A DNA stretch of 64,000 bases from Thalassoglobus neptunius (lineage in GTDB: Bacteria; Planctomycetota; Planctomycetia; Planctomycetales; Planctomycetaceae). Below, one piece after another: positions 45,768 to 55,753 of the stretch (positions are counted from its first letter, which is position 1; each line of letters opens with the position of its first letter). A program made the position numbers and the translations under genes. A model generated the notes under the pieces. That model was not told the origin of the DNA. It was given only the letters and a program-made list of their open reading frames with translations, and searched no databases. The stretch lies in the NCBI RefSeq assembly GCF_007859735.1, contig NZ_SIHI01000010.1, forward strand, positions 32,906-96,905. The letters run 5' to 3'.

Positions 45768-48700
45768 CTATGAGCTTTGCGGCGAAGCCGAGTCGGGGCT
45801 TGCGTTTCCATCAGTTTCGACAGAGGCTGAATCGTTCTTCGGCGTTCTCCACTCAGCGAGTCCACGGAAGAGGACGAAGAATGTTGGAACGAAGAGGAAC
45901 GAAAAGATCGTCGCTGCCAACATCCCCCCGACGATCGCATTTCCGACCGCCTGCCGACTCGCCGCACCAGCTCCGGAAGCGACCAGAAGCGGAAGGAATC
46001 CGAGAATCGACGAGAAAGCCGTCATCAAGATCGCTCGAAATCGTAGTTCCGCAGCTTTGACCGCAGCCTCCTGAATCGACAGCCCCAAGCGTCGCTGTTC
46101 GCTCGCAAACTCAACAATCAGAATCGCATTCTTACTTGCCAATGCGACGAGAAGAACGATTCCGATTTGCGTGTATGTGTTGTTGTCTGCTCCTCTCACA
46201 ATCAGAGCCAGAACCACACCGAGCGCCGCTAACGGAACCACCGCGATCACAGCAGCAGGACTTGTCCAACTTTCGTACTGAGCAGCGAGAACGAGAAAGA
46301 CGAAGATGACCGCCAGACCGAAAATCGCAAGTTGCCCGCCCGAAGCAAGTTTCTCCTGATAGGACATCCCAGTCCATTCATAACCGAAGGAATCCGGGAG
46401 TTCCTTACCGGCAAGCTGTTCCATCAGCTGCAATCCCTGACCGGAACTGAATCCCGCAGCGGCTGATCCGTTCACCGAGGCACTCGGATACAAATTGTAT
46501 CGCCGGACGGTCGTCGGTCCGAAATCATCCTCGACATTCACCAGTGAATCCAGAGGAACCATTTGCCCTGTTAGATCGCGGACATTCAACGATGAGATAT
46601 CAGAAGGAAAGGCACGATACTCCGCTTCTGCCTGAACACGCACTTGATACGAACGATTGAGGTAGGTGAAGTCATTGACATATGCCGAACCAAGATAAGC
46701 TTGAAGCGTCCCGAAAATGGAGCTGAGCGGGACACCCATTGTTTTGGCTTTTGTCCGGTCGATCTCAACAAACAATTGAGGAACGTTCGCGCGGAATGTC
46801 GTGTTCAAAGCTGCCAGACCGGATTGGTCAGTGCCAGCAAGCACAACGGATTCGGCAACGTTTTGCAGCTCGGCGTACCCCGCATTCCCTCGATCCTGAA
46901 TCTCCATCTGAAAACCGCCAGCGTTTCCGAGTCCATCAATCGGGGGAGGAATGAAACCGAAGACAATTGCTTCGGTCACTCCGTAAAACTTCTGCTGCAG
47001 ACTCGCCAGAATCGAACCCTGGCTCAACTCCGGTGTTTTCCGATCATCCCAGGGCTCAAACATCAAGACCGAGAACCCCATATTGGAACCGGCATTTCCG
47101 CTCAGAAGCGAATACCCTGAGATGTTGATGTAATTGGCGATTCCTGGTGTCTCTTCATAAATGGACTCCAGATCGGTGAGCACGTCGCGAGTTCGTTCCA
47201 GTGTCGCTCCATCAGGCAATTGAATGTTGGTGAACATGTAGCCTTGATCTTCAACTGGAACGAAACCTGTTGGCAACTGTTCGAAGCTATATCCCGTCAG
47301 TCCCACGAGTCCGAAATAGATGACCATGACCAGCGTGACGACTTTCACCAGACGGCCGATCACGGACTTGTAGCCACGAGTTCCCCAATCGAAAACGTTG
47401 TTGAATCCGCGGAAAAAGAAGTTCTTCTTTTCTTTGGCGGGGCGAAGAATCAGTCCGCACAGGGCAGGGCTGAGAGTCAGAGCGTTGAGCGTACTGATCA
47501 ACACAGCTGCCGAAATTGTGAGTGCAAACTGTCGGTTGAGTTGTCCAGTGATTCCCCCCATGAATGCGGTCGGGACAAACACCGCCAGGAGAACCAGCGT
47601 CGTCGCGATCACCGGCCCGGTGATTTCTTCCATTGCCTTCACCGCAGCCTGTTTGGGAGCCATTCCGTTGTCGACGTGGCGAGTTGAGTTCTCGACCACC
47701 ACAATGGCATCGTCCACCACAATTCCGATCGCCAGAACCACTCCGAACAGCGAAAGCATGTTGATGGAAAACCCAAGCCCGGCGATGATGGCGAACGTTC
47801 CGATCAACGAAACGGGAATCGCGACGACCGGAACAATGGTGGCTCTCCAGTCCTGGAGAAAGAGATAAATCACAATCACCACAAGCAAAGCGGCAACGAA
47901 GAGCGTTTCATAGACCTCGTTGATCGAGGCGGTCACGAAGAGCGTCGTATCAAACGGGATCGAATACTCCATCCCTTCCGGCCAGTTTCTGTCCGCTGCG
48001 AGATCTGCCATTCGGGTCTCGACAGCCTTCGCTGTGTCGAGAGCATTCGCCCCGGGCAACTGATAGATCGCCATCGATGCAGATGGCTGCCCGTTGAATG
48101 TGGAATCGAACGTGTATGACTTCGCCCCCAACTCGACGCGGGCGACATCTCCCACGCGGAGGACCTGTCCGTCTTCTCCGGTCCGAACGATGATCTCTTT
48201 GAACTGATCAACGGTGACTAATCGTCCCTGTGTATTGACCGTGTACTCAATTTCCGCACCCGGCGGGGTTGGTGCTGCCCCAATCTGACCGGCAGCAACC
48301 TGAACATTCTGTTCTCGAATCGCCTGGACGATGTCTTCTGTCGTTAACCCTCGTTGTTTGAGAAGATGCGGATTCAGCCAGACTCGCATCCCGTAGTCCC
48401 CGACACCGAAGACCATCACATCTCCGACACCTGCGACTCGACTCAACTCATCTTTGATCGTGAGCCCATAGTTACTGAGGAACAGGGCGTCGTATGTCTG
48501 ATCGGGTGAGGAGAGGGCAATAAACTGTAGAATCTGGGTCGATTGCTTTTTCGTGGTGATCCCTTGTCTTCGAACATCTTCTGGAAGTTTGGGTTCGGCA
48601 ATGGCGACTCTGTTCTGTACCAGAACCGCAGCAATATCCATGTCGGTCCCCAATTCGAAGGTGACCGTCAGCGTGTAAGACCCGTCGCTGGCGCTCGTCG

Positions 48701-48938
48701 AGGACATATAAATCATCCCCTCAACGCCGTTCACCTCTTGTTCAATTGGAGTCGCAACCGTTTCTGCGATCGTGGCGGCGTTCGCTCCGGGATAGGTCGC
48801 TTTCACCTGAACCGTGGGCGGAGAGACTTCCGGAAATTTCGCGACCGGCAATGCTCCAAATGAAACAATCCCGGCGATGATGATGACGATCGAAATGACC
48901 GACGCGAAGATGGGACGGAAAATGAAGAATCGCGACAT
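45768..48938 (-). CDS. RND efflux pump permease (HAE1/AcrB family)
   Basis: The 1056-residue protein starts MSRFFIFRPIFASVISIV and has the family layout: a first helix, a large periplasmic loop, six helices, a second large loop and six helices. Motifs include GVVLAIGIVVDDAIVVVEN, with the proton-relay Asp pair. It is the inner-membrane part of a tripartite pump that exports drugs or other amphiphiles. The adaptor gene is 160 bases upstream. No outer-membrane factor is visible. Confidence 0.95.
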   Translation of the reverse strand: MSRFFIFRPIFASVISIVIIIAGIVSFGALPVAKFPEVSPPTVQVKATYPGANAATIAETVATPIEQEVNGVEGMIYMSSTSASDGSYTLTVTFELGTDMDIAAVLVQNRVAIAEPKLPEDVRRQGITTKKQSTQILQFIALSSPDQTYDALFLSNYGLTIKDELSRVAGVGDVMVFGVGDYGMRVWLNPHLLKQRGLTTEDIVQAIREQNVQVAAGQIGAAPTPPGAEIEYTVNTQGRLVTVDQFKEIIVRTGEDGQVLRVGDVARVELGAKSYTFDSTFNGQPSASMAIYQLPGANALDTAKAVETRMADLAADRNWPEGMEYSIPFDTTLFVTASINEVYETLFVAALLVVIVIYLFLQDWRATIVPVVAIPVSLIGTFAIIAGLGFSINMLSLFGVVLAIGIVVDDAIVVVENSTRHVDNGMAPKQAAVKAMEEITGPVIATTLVLLAVFVPTAFMGGITGQLNRQFALTISAAVLISTLNALTLSPALCGLILRPAKEKKNFFFRGFNNVFDWGTRGYKSVIGRLVKVVTLVMVIYFGLVGLTGYSFEQLPTGFVPVEDQGYMFTNIQLPDGATLERTRDVLTDLESIYEETPGIANYINISGYSLLSGNAGSNMGFSVLMFEPWDDRKTPELSQGSILASLQQKFYGVTEAIVFGFIPPPIDGLGNAGGFQMEIQDRGNAGYAELQNVAESVVLAGTDQSGLAALNTTFRANVPQLFVEIDRTKAKTMGVPLSSIFGTLQAYLGSAYVNDFTYLNRSYQVRVQAEAEYRAFPSDISSLNVRDLTGQMVPLDSLVNVEDDFGPTTVRRYNLYPSASVNGSAAAGFSSGQGLQLMEQLAGKELPDSFGYEWTGMSYQEKLASGGQLAIFGLAVIFVFLVLAAQYESWTSPAAVIAVVPLAALGVVLALIVRGADNNTYTQIGIVLLVALASKNAILIVEFASEQRRLGLSIQEAAVKAAELRFRAILMTAFSSILGFLPLLVASGAGAASRQAVGNAIVGGMLAATIFSFLFVPTFFVLFRGLAEWRTPKNDSASVETDGNASPDSASPQSS

Positions 48939-49098
48939 GCGAACTGCTCTCAAGATTTTGAAAGAGGATGGAATCGACCGGAGACGGAACTTATCGACTT
49001 CTCATGAAGTGTGCTTTCAGTCGTGAAGAGCGTCTGTTTCGAAAGGGGTTCCACAATCGAAACTCGCATCGCAACTGGTCCCACTTCAGCGCGGACTC

Positions 49099-50490
49099 TC
49101 ACTCGTCGGAACTTTCCGTTTCGGGAGATCCCTCAGCGTCGTCATTCTCTTCCGCGTTGTCCGATTCCTCCGCCACCTCGACGGACATATCATCGGATGT
49201 TGCCACGACCGTCCCTTGCCATTTTTCTGGCCTCACTTTCACTCCCGGGCGGCCCCGCTGGCTGCCATCGATGATGATTCTGGCGTCATCGTTCAACTCA
49301 CTGAGGATCTCAACCAGACCATCGAATGTCTCTCCGACATTGGCCGGTTGGCGTTGAACGACATCTTCTCCGTCGATGACCAAGAGATAAGCACCGCGTC
49401 TATCTCGCATCACTGTCAACTGAGGCACGAGCAAAGTGTTTTCTTTTTTGGTCACCGGCACTTTGACTCGAACAAACAGCCCGGGGAAAATCTCTCCGGA
49501 TTTGTTTTCAAAGATCGAACGGAGCGCGAGAGTTCCCGTCGCTTGATCGACTCCCTCTTCGCTGATGTAGTCGATGTGACCTTCGAACGGAAAGCCTGTG
49601 TCAATCTCTCGTTGGAGAAAAACGGGAACCGCTCGATAATCGAAGCCTGTCTGGCCTTCTTTGAGTGGCTGCTCTTCAAGCCGGGCTTTCTGAAGACGTA
49701 GTGCCTGACGATCGCTGATGTTGAAATTCGCGTAAAGTGGTGACCGAGAAACGACGGTGGCCAGCACAGTACCGCTTTCCACCAAGTTTCCAATCTTCAC
49801 ATCGGTCTTGGTGATATGGCCGTCGATCGGTGCTTTCACTTCTGTGTAGTCGAGGTCAAGTTGAGCCTGAGTCAGATTCGCCTCAGCTTTTTGAAGCTCC
49901 GCTTTCAGACTTTCGACCGTTGCCGCGGCCATTTTTTCAGAAGCGATAGCTGCGTCACGATTCGCAATCGCGTTGTCCAGTTCCTGCTGATTGGACGCCT
50001 GACGATCAAACAGTGCCTGGGTTCGCTTGAAGTCCTGATCGGTTCGTGAGACCTCAACTTGAGCGACGCCCACTTGTGCGATCGCGACTTCAACAGACGC
50101 TTTGGCTGCGTCAACAGCCGCTTGAGCAGACGCGACAGCGGCAGCGTATTCCTGTTTCTCAATCACATACAGGATGTCGCCTTTTTTCACTTCTTTCCCG
50201 GGAGTGAAATGCATTTCTTCAAGAAAGCCTTTCACCCTCGCACGGACATTTGCTCTCTCCACAGCCTCAGTCTCACCGTTTTCTTCGATGTACAGCGTGA
50301 CTGTTTTTCGTACGGGCGTCACATAGTGAACTTCCGGAGGTGGAGGTGCTTTGTACTCGTTTGATGGCCCGCTCCCTCCGCAGCCAACCACGAGCAGGAA
50401 AAGCATCCACAGACAGTGTGGGAACCAATATTGTTGAGAAAGGTTCCCCGAAATATCGGTCGCCTTTCCCTCGCTCTTTCGAAATCTCAT
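49099..50490 (-). CDS. RND efflux periplasmic adaptor (membrane fusion protein)
   Basis: A lipoprotein signal (MLFLLVVGC) opens this 463-residue protein. A lipoyl/biotinyl-like half-barrel is split by a long alpha-helical hairpin rich in Ala/Gln/Glu (about 110-210, AAVDAAKASVEVAIAQVG), then the beta-barrel and membrane-proximal domain. The last 50 residues are an acidic tail (EESDNAEENDDAEG) not found in AcrA. It links the pump to an outer-membrane channel. Confidence 0.92.
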   Translation of the reverse strand: MRFRKSEGKATDISGNLSQQYWFPHCLWMLFLLVVGCGGSGPSNEYKAPPPPEVHYVTPVRKTVTLYIEENGETEAVERANVRARVKGFLEEMHFTPGKEVKKGDILYVIEKQEYAAAVASAQAAVDAAKASVEVAIAQVGVAQVEVSRTDQDFKRTQALFDRQASNQQELDNAIANRDAAIASEKMAAATVESLKAELQKAEANLTQAQLDLDYTEVKAPIDGHITKTDVKIGNLVESGTVLATVVSRSPLYANFNISDRQALRLQKARLEEQPLKEGQTGFDYRAVPVFLQREIDTGFPFEGHIDYISEEGVDQATGTLALRSIFENKSGEIFPGLFVRVKVPVTKKENTLLVPQLTVMRDRRGAYLLVIDGEDVVQRQPANVGETFDGLVEILSELNDDARIIIDGSQRGRPGVKVRPEKWQGTVVATSDDMSVEVAEESDNAEENDDAEGSPETESSDE

Positions 50491-50825
50491 CGTTCTTAAG
50501 CTTTATGCGAGAATGCTTGACGTGAAGGGTGTGCGGGAGCCCGTTGTTTGACTTCGTGCACCTGTAATGAACTGATTGACTCTGAAATCTAAAGTCTTTC
50601 GCGATGTCCGATCTTGAGGAACAGATTGAATAATCGATCGTGCGTACATGCTACGGAAGGCACAACCGAACCACAATCAACACCTGCGGTCCTCTTCACC
50701 AATTTGAAATGCAATCGAGCATTCAAATGTGAATTGAATTTGCAGGAGACTGACTCTTCGTTCACGGTATGTCTCGGCCAACGACTCGTTTCCCAGGTTT
50801 CCCAATCATCCGTTCAATGGGCGTT
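50491..50825. other. Intergenic region upstream of the efflux genes
   Basis: The 335-base stretch contains no convincing gene. It should hold the promoter of the efflux unit. I see no operator palindrome. Confidence 0.35.
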
Positions 50826-51734
50826 TTACTCAGGTTGCGGAAGGAATGGAAACAACTGGAGGATTTCGCGATGGTTCGGTTGCCGCCCATATTCACAAAT
50901 CTCGAAAGCTTCCGCATATCGCACGTTTTCTCCCGCTTCCTGCCCATACCAGCTGATCAAGGCATCGCGGAATCGGTTGGCTTCACCGCTTGCCCGACGG
51001 TCCCATTTTTCTCTCAGCCAGGCCCGTCGAAGTTCGGGTTGAGATGACGGTGGAACACTCTCAACGAATTCGGCGTTCCCCAATGCTCCCCCTTCAAACG
51101 TCTGTGATTCGAGGGCCATTAATGCGTCGACCTTCTGTTCGAACACATCATCAATCGACACAGCGATGTCCGCTCGAAATGGGTAGGGACGTTGAAATCG
51201 ATCGCTCGAATACAAGAAGACGGGATTCTTTTTCAGATGCGGAACGTCAGGACAGAAGAACGGAACAGTGACCATGAACGCTGCATCTTGAACAAGAACA
51301 CCTGTGTACCGATGATCGGGATGATAGTCCCATGGACGATGCGCGATCACGATATCTGCATTCCATTCCCGAATCAGACGGACGATTTTCTTTCGGTTTT
51401 CGAGTGTTGGAAGAAGCTCTCCATCGTGGATATCTAAAACTTCTGACTCCACTCCCAAACGTTCCGCCACGAGCGCCGATTCCTTGGCTCGTCGCTTTGC
51501 AAGCGGTCCGCCTGCCATCTGCCAGTGTCCGATATCTCCGTTTGTCACCGACACCAACTTCACGTGATGTCCGAGTTGAGCCCACAAAGCCGCCGAGCCG
51601 CCGCTTTTGTATTCGGCATCATCAGGATGGGCCCCGAAGCAGATAATCCGCAGCTTGTCGTCAGCTTCTTCAGCGACGACTCCTTTCCCGATGAGGATCA
51701 GAATCAGGTAGAGAAGAATATTGATCGTCTTCAT
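50826..51734 (-). CDS. Exported PIG-L/LmbE-family deacetylase
   Basis: A signal peptide (INILLYLILILIGKGVVA) opens this 302-residue protein. The metal site is clear: AHPDDAE (His36, Asp38, Asp39) and later YHPDHR. The family removes acetyl groups from N-acetylglucosamine-type sugars. The upstream neighbour is a sulfatase, 76 bases away, suggesting joint action on a sulphated, acetylated polysaccharide. Confidence 0.9.
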   Translation of the reverse strand: MKTINILLYLILILIGKGVVAEEADDKLRIICFGAHPDDAEYKSGGSAALWAQLGHHVKLVSVTNGDIGHWQMAGGPLAKRRAKESALVAERLGVESEVLDIHDGELLPTLENRKKIVRLIREWNADIVIAHRPWDYHPDHRYTGVLVQDAAFMVTVPFFCPDVPHLKKNPVFLYSSDRFQRPYPFRADIAVSIDDVFEQKVDALMALESQTFEGGALGNAEFVESVPPSSQPELRRAWLREKWDRRASGEANRFRDALISWYGQEAGENVRYAEAFEICEYGRQPNHREILQLFPFLPQPE

Positions 51735-51810
51735 GGGTTGCCTTTCCTGGGTGTCGTCAACGCAAGTCAGTCAATAAAGAGAGCAAATTGCACTGTCGAA
51801 TATGGCGGGG

Positions 51811-53322
51811 TTATTCGTTTTCCGGGACATCGAAAGCAGGCGACTGATGAATCGATTCCAAGTGATTCGGTGTTCCAAACCAGTCGTGCATTTCTTTGAC
51901 AAACGGTTCAACAACCGTGTGTGGTTCGAGCTGCATTCCTCGATCATTCGTTTCCACAATCCAGGTCTCCAAAGCGGCTCGCATTCTGATGAGCGGCTCT
52001 CGGTACTCTGGATCTGCGGCGAGGTTCTGAAGTTCCTCCGGATCGTTTTCCAGGTCGAAGAGCATTTCGGCAGGGAAGGGCTCCATCAAGTCAGCTGGCG
52101 GACCTGTCAGTTGGCCGTCACGCTGGAGCTCCCGCATCAGCGGTTTGACCAGAAAGCACTTTTCCTTGTAACGATTGAGAGTGGCGAAACCCGCACCCGG
52201 TGTAAAATTGCGGATGTAATGGAAGCGCCCATCATGAACGGAACGCTGAGTGATCACTGTTTCGTCGATGCGATCCCGGGCTGCGAAGACATACTGCCTT
52301 GGAGAATCCGCCTGCGGTCCGAGAAACACGCGGCTCTGCATTCCCCACGGACGCTCAACACCAGCGATGGCCAATGTCGTTGCAGTGACATCAAGCAAGC
52401 TGATCGGCTGTGATTGAACGGTGCCGGGGACGACATCCTCAGGTGGGTTCATTTTCTCAGGCCAGTAGACAATCAGTGGAACACGCAGCCCGGAATCGAA
52501 ACACCAGTGAATCCCGCGGGCTTCGAGTCGTCCGTTGTCTCCGAAGAACAGAATGACGGTATTGTCACTCAACCCATCTCGCTCGAGTTGTTCGAGAATC
52601 CATCCGATGCGCACATCCATTCCGGAAACAGAGTTCAGATAGCGAGCCCACTCTTCGCGTACGACCGGATGATCGGGATAGTATGAGGGTGGATGAACAT
52701 TGTCGGCCGTTGCAATTTGCGGATGCCATTCCTCACCGACCCAGACGACACGTTCTTTCTCTGCCGACTTTCGGTCGTAGATATCGTATTCGATTTCTGG
52801 CATGTTGATCTGTGCGAAGAACGGCTGTTGACTCGCCAGTGAGTCCCAATCATCCGTGCCATAAACAGGACCTTCGTTGACGAAATTGAGATCGAGCTTT
52901 CCTGTCCCGACAGTCTTCCCACCCATCGTGGTGATATTGGCCGTCACATATCCTGCATCGTTCAGCCGATGTGTGAGCGGCCGCACACCAGCAGGCAGTC
53001 GGAAATCATCTTCGCGATGTGACCGCATGTTGTGCATGTCAGTCGTTGTTTGATACATCCCGGTCATCAATGCAGAACGACTCGGGGCACAAACGGGCGA
53101 AGTCGCAATGACGTTGGTGAACATCACCCCGCGTTCAGCAAGCCCGTCTAAATTGGGCGTTTGGACGTTCTCCTGTCCATAGCAGCCCAGATCATGATCG
53201 AGGTTCTCTCCGACAATCCACAGAATATTCGGGCGGTCCGCTGACTGGCCGGTCGCACAATTCAGTGCTGAGAACAAAAGACAAGCCACCAGGAAGCACG
53301 AAGAAATTCGCATTGATCTCAT
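51811..53322 (-). CDS. Secreted sulfatase
   Basis: A signal peptide is followed by a type I sulfatase of 503 residues with Cys78 in CAPSR (formylglycine site). A second ATG 9 bases downstream (53313) is an equally good start. The usual metal-binding DD near the N-terminus is replaced by EN (IVGENLDHDLG), as in a planctomycete-rich sulfatase branch. It precedes the deacetylase gene, so the two probably act on one polymer. Confidence 0.9.
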   Translation of the reverse strand: MRSMRISSCFLVACLLFSALNCATGQSADRPNILWIVGENLDHDLGCYGQENVQTPNLDGLAERGVMFTNVIATSPVCAPSRSALMTGMYQTTTDMHNMRSHREDDFRLPAGVRPLTHRLNDAGYVTANITTMGGKTVGTGKLDLNFVNEGPVYGTDDWDSLASQQPFFAQINMPEIEYDIYDRKSAEKERVVWVGEEWHPQIATADNVHPPSYYPDHPVVREEWARYLNSVSGMDVRIGWILEQLERDGLSDNTVILFFGDNGRLEARGIHWCFDSGLRVPLIVYWPEKMNPPEDVVPGTVQSQPISLLDVTATTLAIAGVERPWGMQSRVFLGPQADSPRQYVFAARDRIDETVITQRSVHDGRFHYIRNFTPGAGFATLNRYKEKCFLVKPLMRELQRDGQLTGPPADLMEPFPAEMLFDLENDPEELQNLAADPEYREPLIRMRAALETWIVETNDRGMQLEPHTVVEPFVKEMHDWFGTPNHLESIHQSPAFDVPENE

Positions 53323-53387
53323 CTTTCAAGAGCAGTTCGATCGAGTTGTGAAGGAAGCACAATTGAGTCCGCATTTCGACATTGCGA

Positions 53388-54335
53388 TCAACCCGATTCC
53401 GGAAGAAACGACGGCACGACGACTCCGTTAATTGTCGGAGCATCACCCAGAGATTGACCGAAGTGCAATTCGCAATTCTTTCCGCCGAGTTGATACATCG
53501 ATTGAATGAGCGACGGATCGTTTGACGGAATCAAAACAACGACCGAGCTTCCACGATATCGATCCAGCGAACGGGAAATCAGTCGCGCTGCTGCCATGGA
53601 ATCGGTTGAAACACCGGGACCGACCATTTGACATCCGGCCGAACGAACAGAAGCCATCACCCCGACGAGTTCTTCTCCTCGCACACAGACCAGCACTTGC
53701 CAGATTCCCGAGTCGTCTGTGAGAAAGTACCGCCAGTCTTTCTCTCGTGAAATCCCCCACACTTGCTGTTCGAACTCGACGATACGTCCCAAGTCATCTT
53801 CAGTGGCTGTTCGAATTTCCGAATTATCCGCACTCTCGGAATGCAAACTCTCCGACGCCAAACCGCTTTTTGGAACCGTAAACAGGACGTCCTGATAAAC
53901 CGCGTAAGGGACGAATCCCTGACGGTTGTAGAGAGAGTACGAATCGAGATTCATCGCGCTGGAGAACAACCGCAACGGCTTTCCCGCAGATCGGGAGAGG
54001 GACACAATCTTCTGCAGAAGTGTCTTCGCGACTTTCCGTCCCGCTGCTTTTGGTGACGAATTCATAATCCCCAGCGAGAAGTGTGTCGGACGTTCTCGAT
54101 AGAAGCACGAACCAATAATCTCACCGGTGTCATCGTCCTCAGCGATCAAGCAACACCCCGGATCAAGATGTTCGTAAACGTCAAAGAAGACTCGACAGTC
54201 TTCCGCGTCCCCCTGGAAAATCTTCCCGAAACCATGAGACTCATACCAATGATTCGTCGAGTCATAAATCAGCTGAGCAACGACATCACGTTCGGAATTG
54301 CGGGCGGGCCGAAGTGAATACATGCGTGATTCCAT
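53388..54335 (-). CDS. Tandem GNAT acetyltransferase
   Basis: The 315-residue protein has two GNAT-like halves: residues about 5-155, with the acetyl-CoA region KAAGRKVAKTLLQKIV, and about 170-305, which is more diverged. Fused pairs of GNAT domains, one often inactive, occur in several bacterial families. The acceptor is unknown. It ends 65 bases before the sulfatase start. Confidence 0.75.
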   Translation of the reverse strand: MESRMYSLRPARNSERDVVAQLIYDSTNHWYESHGFGKIFQGDAEDCRVFFDVYEHLDPGCCLIAEDDDTGEIIGSCFYRERPTHFSLGIMNSSPKAAGRKVAKTLLQKIVSLSRSAGKPLRLFSSAMNLDSYSLYNRQGFVPYAVYQDVLFTVPKSGLASESLHSESADNSEIRTATEDDLGRIVEFEQQVWGISREKDWRYFLTDDSGIWQVLVCVRGEELVGVMASVRSAGCQMVGPGVSTDSMAAARLISRSLDRYRGSSVVVLIPSNDPSLIQSMYQLGGKNCELHFGQSLGDAPTINGVVVPSFLPESG

Positions 54336-54606
54336 TCTCTGTTCGTGTTCGAAAAACTGCGATCAAAAGTTCCAGTGCTCAACCAGTTTCTTGGTTTCTC
54401 TGCACTCTCATGAACTCGCTTCTTTCGATGGAGACAGCGGAGGCTCGTGCGAATCGCTGCATTCCAAATGTGACGATGATTCAGGTTAGCAAAATTTCTC
54501 TCGGTTGTCCGAATCATCGCGGCATCGCGTGATGCTTTGGCTTCCTCAGCACAGCTCGGAGATGAAAACAATCGACCGAGCGAACTTGAGAACCGAAGAA
54601 CAACCC
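54336..54606. other. Intergenic region
   Basis: A 271-base gap between two leftward genes. No gene or terminator of clear form is seen. Confidence 0.35.
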
Positions 54607-55431
54607 TCACTCGGCAAGCGTCAGGATTTCTCCTTTCCCCATTTCCAACAGATCTCCGCAGTACCGTTGAAAGAGACCACTCACGACACTCTCGGGAACC
54701 GGGAACTGACATTCCGTCAGGAACCGAAAATAAAGCTGAAGGAACGATGGTGAGTAGACATTGGCTTTGCGAAAGGTCGGAAGAATCTCCGGGGAGTGAC
54801 CGCCTCCAAACAGCCCGATCGTTCCCCGTTTCATTCCCGCTCCGTTGCGAATGCCTGGCTCGCCGAAGATAAAAATCGTTCCCGCAATCATTCCGACTCC
54901 GGCAGCGTCTCCGCATTTCCCACCGATGGCAATCAAACCGCGCCGCATGGTGTGGCCAACTTCGTTTCCGACATTTCCTTCGACCAGAATCTCCCCGCCG
55001 CTCATCCCTTTCCGCCCGCCACGATAAACGGCGCCGACCAGGTTTCCAGCATTTCCCTGAATGTGAATTCGCCCCCCCGACATTTCCGCCCCGACCCAAT
55101 CAGCCGCATCGCCGGAGACACGAATTTCCCCGCCGGTCATTTGAGCACCAAGGTGCATGCCGGCCTTTCCTTCAACACGAACAATTCCCTCCGACAGCTT
55201 CGCCCCAATCAGTTTGACGTTGGAGAGGTCGCCTTCCCAAACAACGGTTCGGTCCTCTTTTGCCGATCCCGAAACCTGAAAAAACTCCGCAGCTGGGACT
55301 TGCTGATTTCCCCGAAAAATTTCTGTCTTTTCAATCTCCGAGCGGCTCTGTTCCTTCATCGTTTCCAGTTTCAGAGAATCGACTTCCAGAGGGATCTGTG
55401 ATTCCGTGTGCAGCCGAAACGTCAAAGGCAT
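54607..55431 (-). CDS. fhcC: Formylmethanofuran dehydrogenase/Ftr complex subunit C (FhcC-like)
   Basis: The start at 55431 (MPLTFRLHTESQIPLEV) matches how this family begins in planctomycetes; the frame upstream is not family-like. The 274-residue protein has a beta-helix of Gly-rich repeats, such as GAQMTGGEIRVSGDAADWVGA, GAEMSGGRIHIQGNAG and GGRKGMSGGEILVEGNVG, typical of subunit C (and of glutamate synthase alpha C-terminal domains). In methylotrophic and planctomycete bacteria FhcABCD converts formyl-H4MPT to formate. The other Fhc subunits are not in the window. Confidence 0.85.
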   Translation of the reverse strand: MPLTFRLHTESQIPLEVDSLKLETMKEQSRSEIEKTEIFRGNQQVPAAEFFQVSGSAKEDRTVVWEGDLSNVKLIGAKLSEGIVRVEGKAGMHLGAQMTGGEIRVSGDAADWVGAEMSGGRIHIQGNAGNLVGAVYRGGRKGMSGGEILVEGNVGNEVGHTMRRGLIAIGGKCGDAAGVGMIAGTIFIFGEPGIRNGAGMKRGTIGLFGGGHSPEILPTFRKANVYSPSFLQLYFRFLTECQFPVPESVVSGLFQRYCGDLLEMGKGEILTLAE

Positions 55432-55753
55432 GAGCAAAAGACTTCTGATCGAAGGAGGAATGACTGACAAGCAGGTGAAAATCTGCTGAGAAAACCCTGC
55501 AAACAAAGGTTGTAATTCGCTGATTTGACGATCGCAACTGGACAGCAAATCGTCTGTCGCAGATAATCTATCGAAGATCCTCGATTGATTGGAATGGTGA
55601 ACAACCCCTCTGACGGCATTGTACTTGTCAGAGACCAGTTCCTTCACCTTCCCCCGCCTCATTGAAAACATTCCGCGATTCGCTGGATTTTGAACTCCTC
55701 ATTGAATGAGATGATCCCGCGTGTCGAAGAATGACATTCTGAAGAGCAATCCT

